Part shown: positions 34,912 to 42,977 of the stretch, piece after piece
How positions within the stretch are numbered: the stretch's first letter is position 1
How the letters are laid out: the number at the start of each line of letters is the position of its first letter
DNA from: Thermoproteota archaeon
GTDB lineage: Archaea; Thermoproteota; Methanomethylicia; Methanomethylicales; Methanomethylicaceae
Direction: 5' to 3'
Assembly (NCBI GenBank): GCA_016882195.1
Contig: VGLU01000003.1
Coordinates: 62,001-126,000 of the forward strand
DNA length: 64,000 nucleotides
Position numbers and translations under genes: made by a program
Notes under the pieces: model-generated
Told to the model about the DNA's origin: nothing
The model's input: the letters and a program-made list of their open reading frames with translations, nothing else
Databases searched by the model: none

Positions 34912-35901
34912 ATGGCAGTCATCTACAAAGATGGTGACGCTGATCTATCTGTCCTCAAGGGCAAGACCATAGCCGTTTTGGGCTACGGTAGCCAAGGCAG
35001 GCACCAAGCTCTGAACCTGAAGGACAGCGGAATGAAGGTGATAATCGGCCTGAAGAGGGGCAGTCCATCGTGGAAGAGGGCGGAGGACGAGGGCCTCAAA
35101 GTGTTTGAGGTTGCTGAGGCATCGAAGAAGGCCGACTTCATAATCCTGCTTGTACCAGACGTCCAGCAGCCGGAGGTCTACAGAAAGGAGATCGCTCCCT
35201 ATCTGACCAAGGGGAAGATGCTGGGCTTCTCCCACGGGTTCAACATCCACTTCGGCCTCATCAAGCCGCCCAAGGATGTGGATGTCATAATGGTAGCACC
35301 GAAGAGCCCGGGCGTGAGGGTGAGGGAGGAATACCTCAAGGGATACGGCGTGCCGGCACTTGTTGCCGTATACCAAGATCACTCCAAGAAAGCGATGAAT
35401 GAGGCCCTCGCCTGGGCTAAGGCGATAGGCTCCACGAGGCCGGGTGTCATCGAGACCACCTTCAAGGAGGAGGCCGAGACCGACATCTTCGGAGAGCAGT
35501 GCGTCCTAGTCGGAGGTCTGATGGAGCTCATAAAGACCGGCTTCGAGGTTCTGACCGAGAGCGGCTACCAGCCCGAGCTCGCCTACTTCGAGGTATGCAA
35601 CGAGGCCAAGCTCATCATGGATCTGATCTTCCAGGGCGGGATGGAGGGGATGCTAAGGGGCGTCAGCGACACGGCAAAGTACGGCGGACTCGTCTACGGT
35701 CCAAAGGTCATCGACGATGAGGTAAAGGCAAAGATGTACCTGGTGCTCGACAACATAGTGAAGGGCAACTTCGCGAAGGAGTGGATGAGCGACCCGGAGG
35801 AGAGCAACAAGCGCCTGAAGGCACTTATGAAAGAGTCCTCAAAGCACCCCATCGAAAAGACCGGGAAGGAGATAAGGCACCTGATGGGACAGGAGAGGTA
35901 A
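34912..35901 (+). CDS. ilvC: ketol-acid reductoisomerase
   Basis: 329 aa, class I enzyme of valine/isoleucine synthesis, using Mg and NAD(P)H. Rossmann start IAVLGYGSQGRHQALNLKDSG, then PDVQQPEVYRKEI, FSHGFNIHFG, MVAPKSPG and the knotted C-terminal domain (FKEEAETDIFGEQCVLVGG, FEVCNEAKLIMDLI). ATG 34912 is chosen by GGAAGGTG; an in-frame GTG at 34903 is less well placed. It is separated from ilvBN by the vapBC locus. Confidence 0.94.
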   Translation: MAVIYKDGDADLSVLKGKTIAVLGYGSQGRHQALNLKDSGMKVIIGLKRGSPSWKRAEDEGLKVFEVAEASKKADFIILLVPDVQQPEVYRKEIAPYLTKGKMLGFSHGFNIHFGLIKPPKDVDVIMVAPKSPGVRVREEYLKGYGVPALVAVYQDHSKKAMNEALAWAKAIGSTRPGVIETTFKEEAETDIFGEQCVLVGGLMELIKTGFEVLTESGYQPELAYFEVCNEAKLIMDLIFQGGMEGMLRGVSDTAKYGGLVYGPKVIDDEVKAKMYLVLDNIVKGNFAKEWMSDPEESNKRLKALMKESSKHPIEKTGKEIRHLMGQER

Positions 35902-36111
35902 ACTCCCTTCTCCTTTTTGAGTAGCACCTTCCATCTTTTGGAATCCAAGCGGTCTGTAATTAGGAATGAGCGTATAGTTGTGATTGTATGGCTTTTCGTC
36001 TGAACCTTAAAGGTTTAGAGCAAATTTCAGCTAATCATTAAATAAGCCAACAGATCATATAATAGATGATTTTGTCATGTTGCCCGACAAAACCCTAGAT
36101 GTCTGCAAAGG
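35902..36111. other. non-coding gap between ilvC and vapC2
   Basis: No gene. Contains AACCTT-A-AAGGTT (36004-36016) and TTTTGTC/GACAAAA (36070-36076, 36086-36092), small hairpins that may end transcription of ilvC and of the convergent vapC2. Confidence 0.4.
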
Positions 36112-36519
36112 CTAAATAGCTTCGAAGCCCGCCTCCCGGAAGTGGGCGTCAAAAGTAAACGCCCTCTGTATACCCATCCTCTTCATAAGGGCAAACGAGG
36201 TGCAGTCTGTAAAGCTGCACTCCCCCCTCCGCTTGAAGAGGTCCCACGCCTCCCTGAACACCCCTTCATCAACCCACACTATGGTCGTGAAGGGGGACGA
36301 CTGCAGCGCCTCCCCGACGCTGAGGGCGAGTTCATGCTGATGGAGGACGCACCTGATGAAAGTGACGGTCTCGTCGAAGACATAGTCCGATATGTAGAAG
36401 CGAGTGAGGGGTACCTCGCCCTTCTCGATCTTGGCCACCACCTCGCGCGCCTTGGCGTGGTTCCTGTCGTCGATGTTGTAGTAGGCGACGAGGGCGGAGG
36501 TGTCAAGAAAGATCTTCAA
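36112..36519 (-). CDS. PIN-domain toxin (VapC)
   Basis: 135 aa, intact. PIN acidic residues: KIFLDTSALVAYYN, DYVFDETVTFI, ECSFTDCTSFALM and FTFDAHFREAG. The family is a Mg-dependent RNase. TTG start at 36519 overlaps the antitoxin stop as TTGA; upstream in-frame codons belong to the antitoxin region and are rejected. Downstream partner of the antitoxin at 36516-36752. Confidence 0.87.
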   Translation of the reverse strand: MKIFLDTSALVAYYNIDDRNHAKAREVVAKIEKGEVPLTRFYISDYVFDETVTFIRCVLHQHELALSVGEALQSSPFTTIVWVDEGVFREAWDLFKRRGECSFTDCTSFALMKRMGIQRAFTFDAHFREAGFEAI

Positions 36520-36752
36520 TGCTGGCCCCTCTCGTAAAGAGAGCCGTCGAGGTCGGTGGAGTCTGTCTTTATTCCCGTCTTCACTGGCTTCACGCGGAAG
36601 AGGGGATCCTCCGCTATCGATATCTGGGCGCAGACCCACTGCTGGATGGCCTCCCGAACTCCCTGCTTTACCGTCACCTTCTTCTTCGCTACGGCCTTCT
36701 GAAGGAGGGCATACTCCTGCTCCGGTAGCTCGGTCTGGACCACTCTCGCCAT
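36516..36752 (-). CDS. VapB-like antitoxin
   Basis: 78 aa: ARVVQTELPEQEYALLQKAVAKKKVTVKQGVREAIQQWV reads as a ribbon-helix-helix-like N-terminus with a helical, then extended acidic/basic tail (EDPLFRVKPV, TDSTDLDGSLYE) that would cap the PIN toxin. ATG at 36752 is chosen because the protein then starts at the DNA-binding strand. A perfect palindrome lies just upstream, which fits autoregulation. Confidence 0.78.
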   Translation of the reverse strand: MARVVQTELPEQEYALLQKAVAKKKVTVKQGVREAIQQWVCAQISIAEDPLFRVKPVKTGIKTDSTDLDGSLYERGQH

Positions 36753-36915
36753 GACATTCACCAATAACATGTAATAGTTACATTTAATATTAACATTTCG
36801 GTTGCATGAAAACATCGGGCGACCTCCGCAATAATGTAACCCTATAAAACTCAATCGCTATGCGCCAAGTATTTCACTATGGCCACCAAAACTGCGGGGG
36901 CTCAGGGTTATTAGG
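36753..36915. promoter_or_regulatory. divergent toxin-antitoxin promoters with a palindromic operator
   Basis: ATGTAA-TAG-TTACAT at 36769-36783 is a perfect 6-3-6 inverted repeat between a minus-strand TATA (TATTAAAT, 36785-36792) and the vapB start. On the plus strand CTATAAAAC near 36842-36850 serves the relB-like gene. Confidence 0.55.
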
Positions 36916-37149
36916 TTGCAGGGGAGAATTATCCATGGTGCGCGCTTGACTGATACCATCACTATCCCAAAGGGGCTATTAAGGGATCTTTATTCGGGAC
37001 TGGCTAAAGTAGAAGAGGTTCTAGCAACGATCGAGGAGCTGATGGACAAGGAAGGGATAGAGCGTATCCGGAAGGCTGAAGCAGGATACAAGAAAGGAGA
37101 CTACGTAGCCATACGGGACAGCCAAGACGTTCTGAAGCACATGAAGTAA
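36916..37149 (+). CDS. RelB-like antitoxin
   Basis: 77 aa. N-terminal LTDTITIPKGLLRDLYSG, a central helix KVEEVLATIEELMDKEGIERI and a C-terminal EAGYKKGDYVAIRDSQDVLKHM, the pattern of archaeal antitoxins paired with RelE-like toxins. TTG start without a clear ribosome site. A RelE remnant follows 25 bp downstream. Confidence 0.65.
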   Translation: MQGRIIHGARLTDTITIPKGLLRDLYSGLAKVEEVLATIEELMDKEGIERIRKAEAGYKKGDYVAIRDSQDVLKHMK

Positions 37150-37174
37150 CGGGTATCCCTGAGGGCAGAGGGTC

Positions 37175-37393
37175 TTGGCATACAAAGCCGCCGTAACAAA
37201 GAACTTTCTCAGGGCGCTCAAAAAGTTATCTGGCGGGCTACGGACTAGGGTTCTAAAGGAGATTGACGAAGTTATAGCTGTTGCTATCCCTTTTATGGAA
37301 ATACGGCCCGTCTACCCTCTTAGCCTTGCTTGGACGAATCGCCTACCGGATCCACATGGATTATGCAGTGCTGGCAGCCCGTCTCGCGACTGA
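37175..37393 (+). pseudogene. degenerate RelE-like toxin
   Basis: Only the N-terminal half is recognisable: YKAAVTKNFLRALKKLSGGLRTRVLKEIDEVIA. In another frame the next codons read YPFYGNTARLPS and then stop, matching the usual (N)PFYGxxxRL of RelE. So there is one frameshift plus a nonsense codon, and the catalytic C-terminal strands are gone. The residual frame runs into the 3' end of the convergent TPR gene. Confidence 0.7.
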
Positions 37394-37754
37394 CCCTCGC
37401 CTCGACCTCGTGTGCTATTCTGTCAGCCTCCTCAATGGGGGTGCCCCTCGCGATTTCGATATGGAAACCGGTGTGAATAATGTTCGGTCCCACATATTTC
37501 GCCTTCAGATCAAGGACTCCTAGGACACCTTCCACCGACCTTGCCGTTGTCGAATCGATATTGATGGCCTTGTCGAAGCACTCCATGGCCTCCCCATACT
37601 TCCCGAGGTTCACCAAGGCGGTGCCCTTGCCGCCCCATGCGATAGCATTGTTGGGATCCATCTTCAGCGCCAAGTCGAAGTACATTATGGCCTCCTCGTT
37701 CTTGCCGATCTCTAGGCGGATGCTCCCCCTCGTGGTCATCTCTTCAGAGTTCAT
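37320..37754 (-). CDS. TPR protein fused to a CDF-type C-terminal (ZT_dimer-like) domain
   Basis: 144 aa. Residues ~9-68 hold about two TPR motifs (NEEAIMYFDLALKMDPNNAIAWGGKGTALVNLGKYGEAMECFDKAINID, split here only by position). Residues ~75-138 resemble the cytoplasmic dimer domain of cation diffusion facilitators (GVLDLKAKYVGPNIIHTG, IEEADRIAHEVEARV, HCIIHVDPVGD), with His and Asp residues that bind metal in that family. No membrane segment exists. The fusion is unusual; a metal-responsive adaptor is a guess. ATG at 37754. Confidence 0.7.
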   Translation of the reverse strand: MNSEEMTTRGSIRLEIGKNEEAIMYFDLALKMDPNNAIAWGGKGTALVNLGKYGEAMECFDKAINIDSTTARSVEGVLGVLDLKAKYVGPNIIHTGFHIEIARGTPIEEADRIAHEVEARVSRETGCQHCIIHVDPVGDSSKQG

Positions 37755-37961
37755 GACCGGTCTCCGTTAATAAGAGGGAGCGTCCACACGCAAAGGTTGC
37801 GGACTTCGTTACAAGAACAGACTAGACCGATGCCATAAATGGAAATTAAAGTCCGTAGAAATTGCATGGTAACCGGATGGAACCTCTCGATGGACTGTCG
37901 GCAAAACCAAAAAAGTTATTAGTCTTGGTGGCTACCGATGATATTCGTCGAGGGGTAATTG
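37755..37961 (+). promoter_or_regulatory. divergent gap with cimA promoter
   Basis: AAAAAAGTTATTAG near 37907-37920 is the best TATA candidate. GAGGGG at 37950-37955 is a ribosome site for ATG 37962. No conserved structure was found here, unlike ilvB and the aro operon. Confidence 0.4.
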
Positions 37962-39555
37962 ATGGGGGATTACCAAATCGAGGTCCGTTGAGATATACGA
38001 CACGACACTGCGCGATGGCGCGCAGTCAAAGGATGTGATCTTCTCCCTCCAAGACAAGCTGAGGATAACCGCCAAGCTTGATGAATTCGGCATCTCTTTT
38101 GTAGAGGGCGGGTGGCCCGGCTCGAACCCGAAGGACGAGGAGTACTTCAGGCGGGTTAAGGGCCTCCCCCTGAAGAACACGGAGGTCGTGGCCTTCGGGA
38201 GCACGCGCAGGAGCGGCATAAAGCCCTCGGCAGACCAGAACCTGAACGCGCTGGTGAACAGCGGTGTCCGCACAGTAACCATATTCGGCAAGGCTTGGGA
38301 CCTGCACGTCAAGACCGTATTAAAGACCACCTTAGAGTCAAACATGGATATGGTCTATGACTCGGTTAGGTATCTGAAGGACCATGGCCTGAAGGTGATA
38401 TTTGATGCCGAGCACTTCTACGACGGCTTCAAGAACAATAGGGATTACGCCACGGGCATCGTAAGGACGGCGGCTGATGCAGGTGCAGGGACCGTCGTCC
38501 TCTGCGATACAAATGGAGGTACGCTCCCTCACACATTCTCCGAGGTCACGAAGGAGGTCGTCTCCTTCCTTAAGGTTCCCGTAGGTGTGCACTGCCACAA
38601 CGACTCCAGTGCGGGCGTTACAAACTCTTTAATGGGCGTGCTGGCAGGAGCGAGGCACGTTCAAGGGACCATAAATGGCATAGGCGAGAGGTGCGGAAAC
38701 GCGGACATCTGCCAGATAATACCCGCCCTTGAGCTGAAGATGGGCATCCGGACCTCGCGGTTGCCGAGGAACCGGCTGAAGTCCCTCAAAGCCCTCTCCA
38801 TGTACGTCTATGAGATGCTCCATATGCACCCCAACCCCTACCAGCCGTACGTCGGGGAGAACGCATTCGCCCACAAGGGAGGGGTACACGTGGATGCCGT
38901 CGTAAAGAACCGCGTCGCTTACGAGCACATCGATCCCGATCTGGTGGGCAACCTGCGGCTCTTCTCAGTCTCCGAGCTCTCCGGAAAGGCGAACATACTC
39001 GCCAAGGCGAGGGAGTTCGGTCTGTGCGTTGCCGAGGGGGACCCGGTCGTGACCAGGCTGCTCAGCAGGATAAAGGAGATGGAGTTTCATGGTTACCAGC
39101 TCGAGGGCGCCGACGGCTCCCTCTACCTCCTGATGGCAAAGGAGCTTGGGACGTACCGCAAGCTCTTCTCGGTTCTGCAGTGGAGGACGATAAGCGAGTC
39201 GAGGGATGGCGGCTTTGCGGCCGAGAGCTCGATAAAGATAAGGGTCGGCGATAAGGAGATATACGTCGTCTCTGAGGGCAACGGCCCGGTGAACGCGCAG
39301 GACAGGGCCCTCAGGAAGGCGATGACCGAGTTCTTCCCTGAGATAAACAGGATACAGCTGATAAACTACAAGGTCTCAATAGCCGAGGCGGCGGAGGGCA
39401 CGGCCTCCTCCGTCAGGTCGTTCATTGAGTTCACAGACGGCAGGTCAAACTGGATAACGGTGGGCGTATCAACGAACATTCTAGAGGCCAGCAAGCAAGG
39501 TCTGATAGACGGCTACGACTACTACCTGCAGAGGGCGAAACTACGAGTTAAATGA
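37962..39555 (+). CDS. cimA: citramalate/isopropylmalate-type synthase with a frame problem at the 5' end
   Basis: About 530 aa if corrected. The TIM barrel carries YDTTLRDGAQSKD, EGGWPGSNPKDEEYF, DTNGGTLP, HCHNDSSAGVTNS and NGIGERCGNADI; the C-terminal LeuA-type regulatory domain covers the last ~130 residues. This is the citramalate-synthase-like family (acetyl-CoA + pyruvate to citramalate, for isoleucine). The only ATG with a ribosome site (37962) reads nine codons to TGA at 37989, while the conserved frame starts beside it (+1), with no ATG/GTG/TTG before 38035. The coding frame is certain from about 37990. Confidence 0.8.
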
Positions 39556-39605
39556 TGATAATAGAAAGAAAAAAAATAGAAAAAAGAATAGAAAAAGGAA
39601 TGGGC
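39556..39605 (-). terminator. T-rich terminator of the zinc-ribbon gene
   Basis: Minus strand shows several T5-T8 runs between the zinc-ribbon stop and the end of cimA, the archaeal termination pattern. Confidence 0.55.
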
Positions 39606-39749
39606 TTACTTCATTGCAGCCCTAAAGAACGTGCCGCAGCCTGAGCACTTGTAAAGACCGATGTTAATCGCTTTCTTCCCCTTTGGGGCGAGCTTCCAGG
39701 TCTTAGTTGGTTTATCGACGTTCTTTCCACATTTCGGGCACTTGGCCAT
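39606..39749 (-). CDS. small zinc-ribbon protein
   Basis: 47 aa: MAKCPKCGKNVDKPTK, then APKGKKAINIGLYKCSGCG and a basic end FFRAAMK. Two CxxC knuckles bind one zinc. Such short basic zinc-ribbon proteins are common in archaea and have been annotated variously as chromatin or nucleic-acid-binding; the function is unknown. ATG is preceded by GAGGATTTT. TATA-like CTTTTAAAGA on the minus strand near 39792-39801. Confidence 0.8.
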   Translation of the reverse strand: MAKCPKCGKNVDKPTKTWKLAPKGKKAINIGLYKCSGCGTFFRAAMK

Positions 39750-39937
39750 TTAAAATCCTCCAAGATCTTGATTACCGTATGGTGAACTGTCTTTAAAAGA
39801 CTTATGGTGGTGACCCCTTAACGACGTTATACCATGATGCCCTAACATGCCCCTCAAAGCCTTTTCAAAATTTTTAAACCTAAAATTTTTCCCTCCCTCA
39901 CACAAGAGGGGCTGGTGGAGGACCCTATTGTCGGAGG

Positions 39938-40251
39938 TCAAACGTCTGCCGCCCTCTTATCTGACGGGTAGTATTCGAGCCGCTTGAACCTTCCAGCGCC
40001 GTAGGTCATTACGCCTATTCTCCCTTTATCCGCCAGGTGCCTAACCTTTGGTTTAACGAGGAACTTTATCCCCTTGACCCTCGTATAGAGGTCGTATCCC
40101 TTCTCGAGCCATCCTCCCTTACGTCTAGCTCCACCGTCTCCTCGTTCATCATGCAGCCGCAGTCCATTATGAGGACGACCGGGTTCTTTATCCCTGACCT
40201 CTCCGCCTCTTCCCTGACGAACTCTGCGACCCCGTCCTCTACCTTGAGCAT
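39938..40251 (-). pseudogene. small conserved protein, frameshifted by one base
   Basis: From ATG 40251 (ribosome site GGTGAG, minus-strand TATATA near 40283) the frame reads VEDGVAEFVREEAERSGIKN, then IMDCGCMMNEETVELDVREDG. The rest, LEKGYDLYTRVKGIKFL and KPKVRHLADKGRIGVMTYG, is in another frame to 39938. One added base near 40108 gives a continuous 104-aa protein (REDG-LEKGYDL). A CGC motif and a basic C-terminus are visible; no function is proposed. Either a one-base deletion or a sequence error. Confidence 0.65.
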
Positions 40252-40327
40252 GTCCCTCACCAATAACCTGAAAGCGCTCGCATATATAATTAAGAATGGA
40301 AAATAAGGTATATGGTAGTGAGCTGAT

Positions 40328-41863
40328 TTGGAGCCGATCCTCCCAGAAGATATGAGGGCCTTGGACGAGAACGCCGAGTTCCTTGGAGTCTCGAGGCTGC
40401 AGCTCATGGAGAACGCCGGAAAGGGCGTTGTGGACTGCACGCTCAGGAGGATGAACCTTAGAGGTAAGAAGACTCTCATCCTGGCATACACTGGCAATAA
40501 GGGCGGGGACGGATTTGTTGTTGCCAGGCACCTAGCCTCCATGGGGGTTCCGGTATCCGTGGTACTCCTCGCCAAACCTGAGCAGATCTCAACAGGGGAG
40601 GCAATGGCGAACTTCTGCATCCTGGAAAAGTTGCGCTCATCCGTGGCCCTGAGCATTGCGCCCATGCCCTCAGACGTAGTGCTGCTTGAGGAGGCGATAA
40701 AGTCCGCGGATGTCTTGGTGGATGCCATGATCGGCACCGGGGCAAAGGGGGAGTTGAGGGAGCCGCTGAGTACCGCCGTATCGCTCTCGAACTCTGCCAA
40801 GTCCTTTAAGGTGGCTATAGACGTGCCGACCGGCATAGACCCCGCATCTGGCGAGGTGCGCGGAGCGGCGTTCAAGGCTGACCTGACGGTTACCCACCAC
40901 AGGCCGAAGACCGGGCTCCTGAAGCCAAAGGCCAAAAGGTTCGTGGGCGATCTTGAGGTGGTAAACATCGGCATACCTCCCGAGGCAGAGATCTACGCGG
41001 GACCAGGAGATCTCCGACTGGCCGTTAAGCCGAGGGGGAGGTTCACCCACAAAGGGGAGAACGGGCGCCTCCTCATAATCGGAGGGTCCTCCAGATACGT
41101 GGGTGCGCCCTCGCTGGCCGCCCTCGCCGCCCTCAGGGTCGGCATAGACCTTGCGGTCGTGGCGGTGCCCTCATCTATAGCGCCCACCGTGAGGAGGTAC
41201 TCTCCGAGTCTGATAGCGGTGCCCCTTCCGTCAGAGGGCATACTCGACAGGAGGTGCATCCAGGCCATAAAAGAGGAGATTGCGAGCGCCGATGCCGTGG
41301 TCATGGGGATGGGCCTCGGTCTAGACCAGGAGACGAGGGTTGCCGTGAAGGAGATCACGGAGTGCCTAAGGTCCAGCGGCATACCTGCCGTTATCGACGC
41401 AGACGCGCTGAAGGCGCTGGGGGAGTACCACGGGGCGTTGAGGTCAGCCAATGCCGTTGTCACCCCACACTCCGGGGAATTCTCTGCCCTGACCGGCGAG
41501 AAACTCCCCAAGGAGACGGAGGGCGGGTGGAGGGACCGCCTAGGTGCAGTCATGAGGTGGGCATCCAAGCTGAACGTGACCTTCCTGCTCAAGGGGAGGT
41601 ACGACATAATAACGGACGGCGCAAGGTACAAGATAAAGACGATAGGAAACCCTGGACTGACCGCGGGGGGAACCGGCGATGTGCTCGCCGGGATCGTGGG
41701 CGGCTTCATGAGCAGGGGCGTGAGCCCGTACAGGTCCGCCGTCGCCGCGTCATTCCTGAACTCGCACGCGGGTGATATCCTGGCGGAGAGCATGGGCTAC
41801 CACTATACCGCCAGAGATCTCGTGGACGCAATCCCCTTGGCGCTAAAGGAATTTGACCTGTGA
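40328..41863 (+). CDS. nnr: bifunctional NAD(P)H-hydrate repair enzyme (epimerase + ADP-dependent dehydratase)
   Basis: 511 aa. The N-terminal half is the YjeF_N epimerase (LQLMENAGKGV, YTGNKGGDGFVVARHL, DVPTGIDPASGEV). The C-terminal half is the ribokinase-like dehydratase (RLLIIGGSSRYVGAPSLAA, TPHSGEFSALTG, NPGLTAGGTGDVLAGIVGG). It repairs damaged, hydrated NADH/NADPH. TTG start at 40328. It is divergent from the frameshifted small gene with shared AT-rich promoter DNA, and precedes the aro operon. Confidence 0.93.
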   Translation: MEPILPEDMRALDENAEFLGVSRLQLMENAGKGVVDCTLRRMNLRGKKTLILAYTGNKGGDGFVVARHLASMGVPVSVVLLAKPEQISTGEAMANFCILEKLRSSVALSIAPMPSDVVLLEEAIKSADVLVDAMIGTGAKGELREPLSTAVSLSNSAKSFKVAIDVPTGIDPASGEVRGAAFKADLTVTHHRPKTGLLKPKAKRFVGDLEVVNIGIPPEAEIYAGPGDLRLAVKPRGRFTHKGENGRLLIIGGSSRYVGAPSLAALAALRVGIDLAVVAVPSSIAPTVRRYSPSLIAVPLPSEGILDRRCIQAIKEEIASADAVVMGMGLGLDQETRVAVKEITECLRSSGIPAVIDADALKALGEYHGALRSANAVVTPHSGEFSALTGEKLPKETEGGWRDRLGAVMRWASKLNVTFLLKGRYDIITDGARYKIKTIGNPGLTAGGTGDVLAGIVGGFMSRGVSPYRSAVAASFLNSHAGDILAESMGYHYTARDLVDAIPLALKEFDL

Positions 41864-41896
41864 AAAAGGCTTCGGCAAAGAATATTGTCCAAAAGC

Positions 41897-41905
41897 TTTA
41901 AATAA
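41897..41905 (+). promoter_or_regulatory. TATA box of the aro operon
   Basis: TTTAAATAA; about 27 bp downstream lies 41928, where the leader stem begins. It is 34 bp after the nnr stop. Confidence 0.65.
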
Positions 41906-41927
41906 TGAAGTAACGCTTCTCTGCTCT

Positions 41928-42000
41928 AAAAGGTGGCCAGAGTGAGCCAATTCCAATATCTTTAGAACCAACTACCCAAGGTAGTTGGTTGCGACCTTTT
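41928..42000 (+). promoter_or_regulatory. structured 5' leader of the aro operon
   Basis: AAAAGGTGGC (41928-41937) pairs with GCGACCTTTT (41991-42000) in 9 of 10 positions. Inside, AACCAACTACC (41966-41976) and GGTAGTTGGTT (41980-41990) form a perfect 11-bp hairpin with a CAA loop that abuts the outer stem, so the two could stack. The element begins at the predicted transcript start. The inner palindrome could equally be a protein operator. 128 nt of further leader follows before the first gene. Confidence 0.6.
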
Positions 42001-42128
42001 GTGCATTCTGTTACCACCAACATCCATCCCGGCAAAGACGGACGTGACTGCCGACTAATTCCACGCATACAGATTGCACATTTGAATCTCCCCGTCACCC
42101 AGCAGGTGGGGCGCTTGGAGGGTTGCCT

Positions 42129-42974
42129 GTGAGTAGGGCCGTGGAACGTACGGAGCTTCTGCAATTAAATGAAGTTCTGATGCTGAAGGATAAGATCCGG
42201 TCCATCCGCCGGTCCATCCTAGACACTGTAAACTTGGGCGGTGGGCACCTTGGCTCCTCCCTCTCATGCTTAGAGATCATCGCCACCCTCTACTTCTTGA
42301 AGATGCGGCATAACCCATACAGGCCGGACTGGGAGGACCGCGACCGGTTCATCCTGAGCAAGGGGCATGCCGCACCTGCGCTCTATGCGGTGCTTGCCGA
42401 GTTGAAGTACTTCCCAAAGGAGGAGCTAGCGACCCTCAGGAAGTTCAATTCGCGCCTTCAAGGACACCCTGACCTAAGAACTCCAGGTATAGATGCCCCG
42501 TCCGGCTCGCTGGGGCAGGGGCTCTCGATCGGCATAGGCATGGCCCTCGCAGCGAGGATGAGGGGGAAGAGGTACAGGGTCTACGTCCTGATGGGAGACG
42601 GCGAGTGCGACGAGGGGCAGGTCTGGGAGTCGGTCATGATGGCAGCCCATCTTGAGCTTAAAAACTTGGTCCTAATAATCGACAGGAACGGTTGGCAGCT
42701 GGACGGTAGAACTGAAGAGATAAAGAAGAAGGTCCCGTTGATGGGCAGGCTGAGGAGCTTCGGATGGGAGGCTTACACCATAAACGGTCACAGCGTTGAG
42801 AAGATCCTCGAGGCCCTAGACTACGCGGATCACTCCGATCTCCCGACGGCAATAATAGCACACACCACCAAAGGTAAGGGTATCTCCTTCCTTGAGGACA
42901 CAAACCAAGGGCACAAGGTAAGGCTCGATGCCGACCAATACCTTGCGGCTCTGAAGGAGCTTGACAAGGTGTAG
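42129..42974 (+). CDS. transketolase, N-terminal (ThDP-PP) subunit
   Basis: 281 aa, the first half of a split archaeal transketolase. ThDP-diphosphate motif MGDGECDEGQVWESVMMAAHLELKNLVLIIDRN, plus GGHLGSSLSCLEIIATLYF and SKGHAAPALYAVLAEL. GTG at 42129 lies 7 nt after GGAGG; the TTG at 42123 is too close. In this operon it would supply erythrose-4-phosphate for DAHP synthase. First gene of the eleven-gene aro operon. Confidence 0.92.
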   Translation: MSRAVERTELLQLNEVLMLKDKIRSIRRSILDTVNLGGGHLGSSLSCLEIIATLYFLKMRHNPYRPDWEDRDRFILSKGHAAPALYAVLAELKYFPKEELATLRKFNSRLQGHPDLRTPGIDAPSGSLGQGLSIGIGMALAARMRGKRYRVYVLMGDGECDEGQVWESVMMAAHLELKNLVLIIDRNGWQLDGRTEEIKKKVPLMGRLRSFGWEAYTINGHSVEKILEALDYADHSDLPTAIIAHTTKGKGISFLEDTNQGHKVRLDADQYLAALKELDKV

Positions 42975-42977
42975 CCC

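Noticed and set aside
37281-37523. 80-codon plus-strand open frame after the RelE remnant
   Set aside because: It is antisense to the TPR/CDF-domain gene, whose protein pattern is convincing.
41928-42129. Leader of the aro operon as a TPP riboswitch, because a ThDP enzyme follows
   Set aside because: The conserved TPP-aptamer sequences (CTGAGA and the ACCTGATCTGGAT-like region) are absent.
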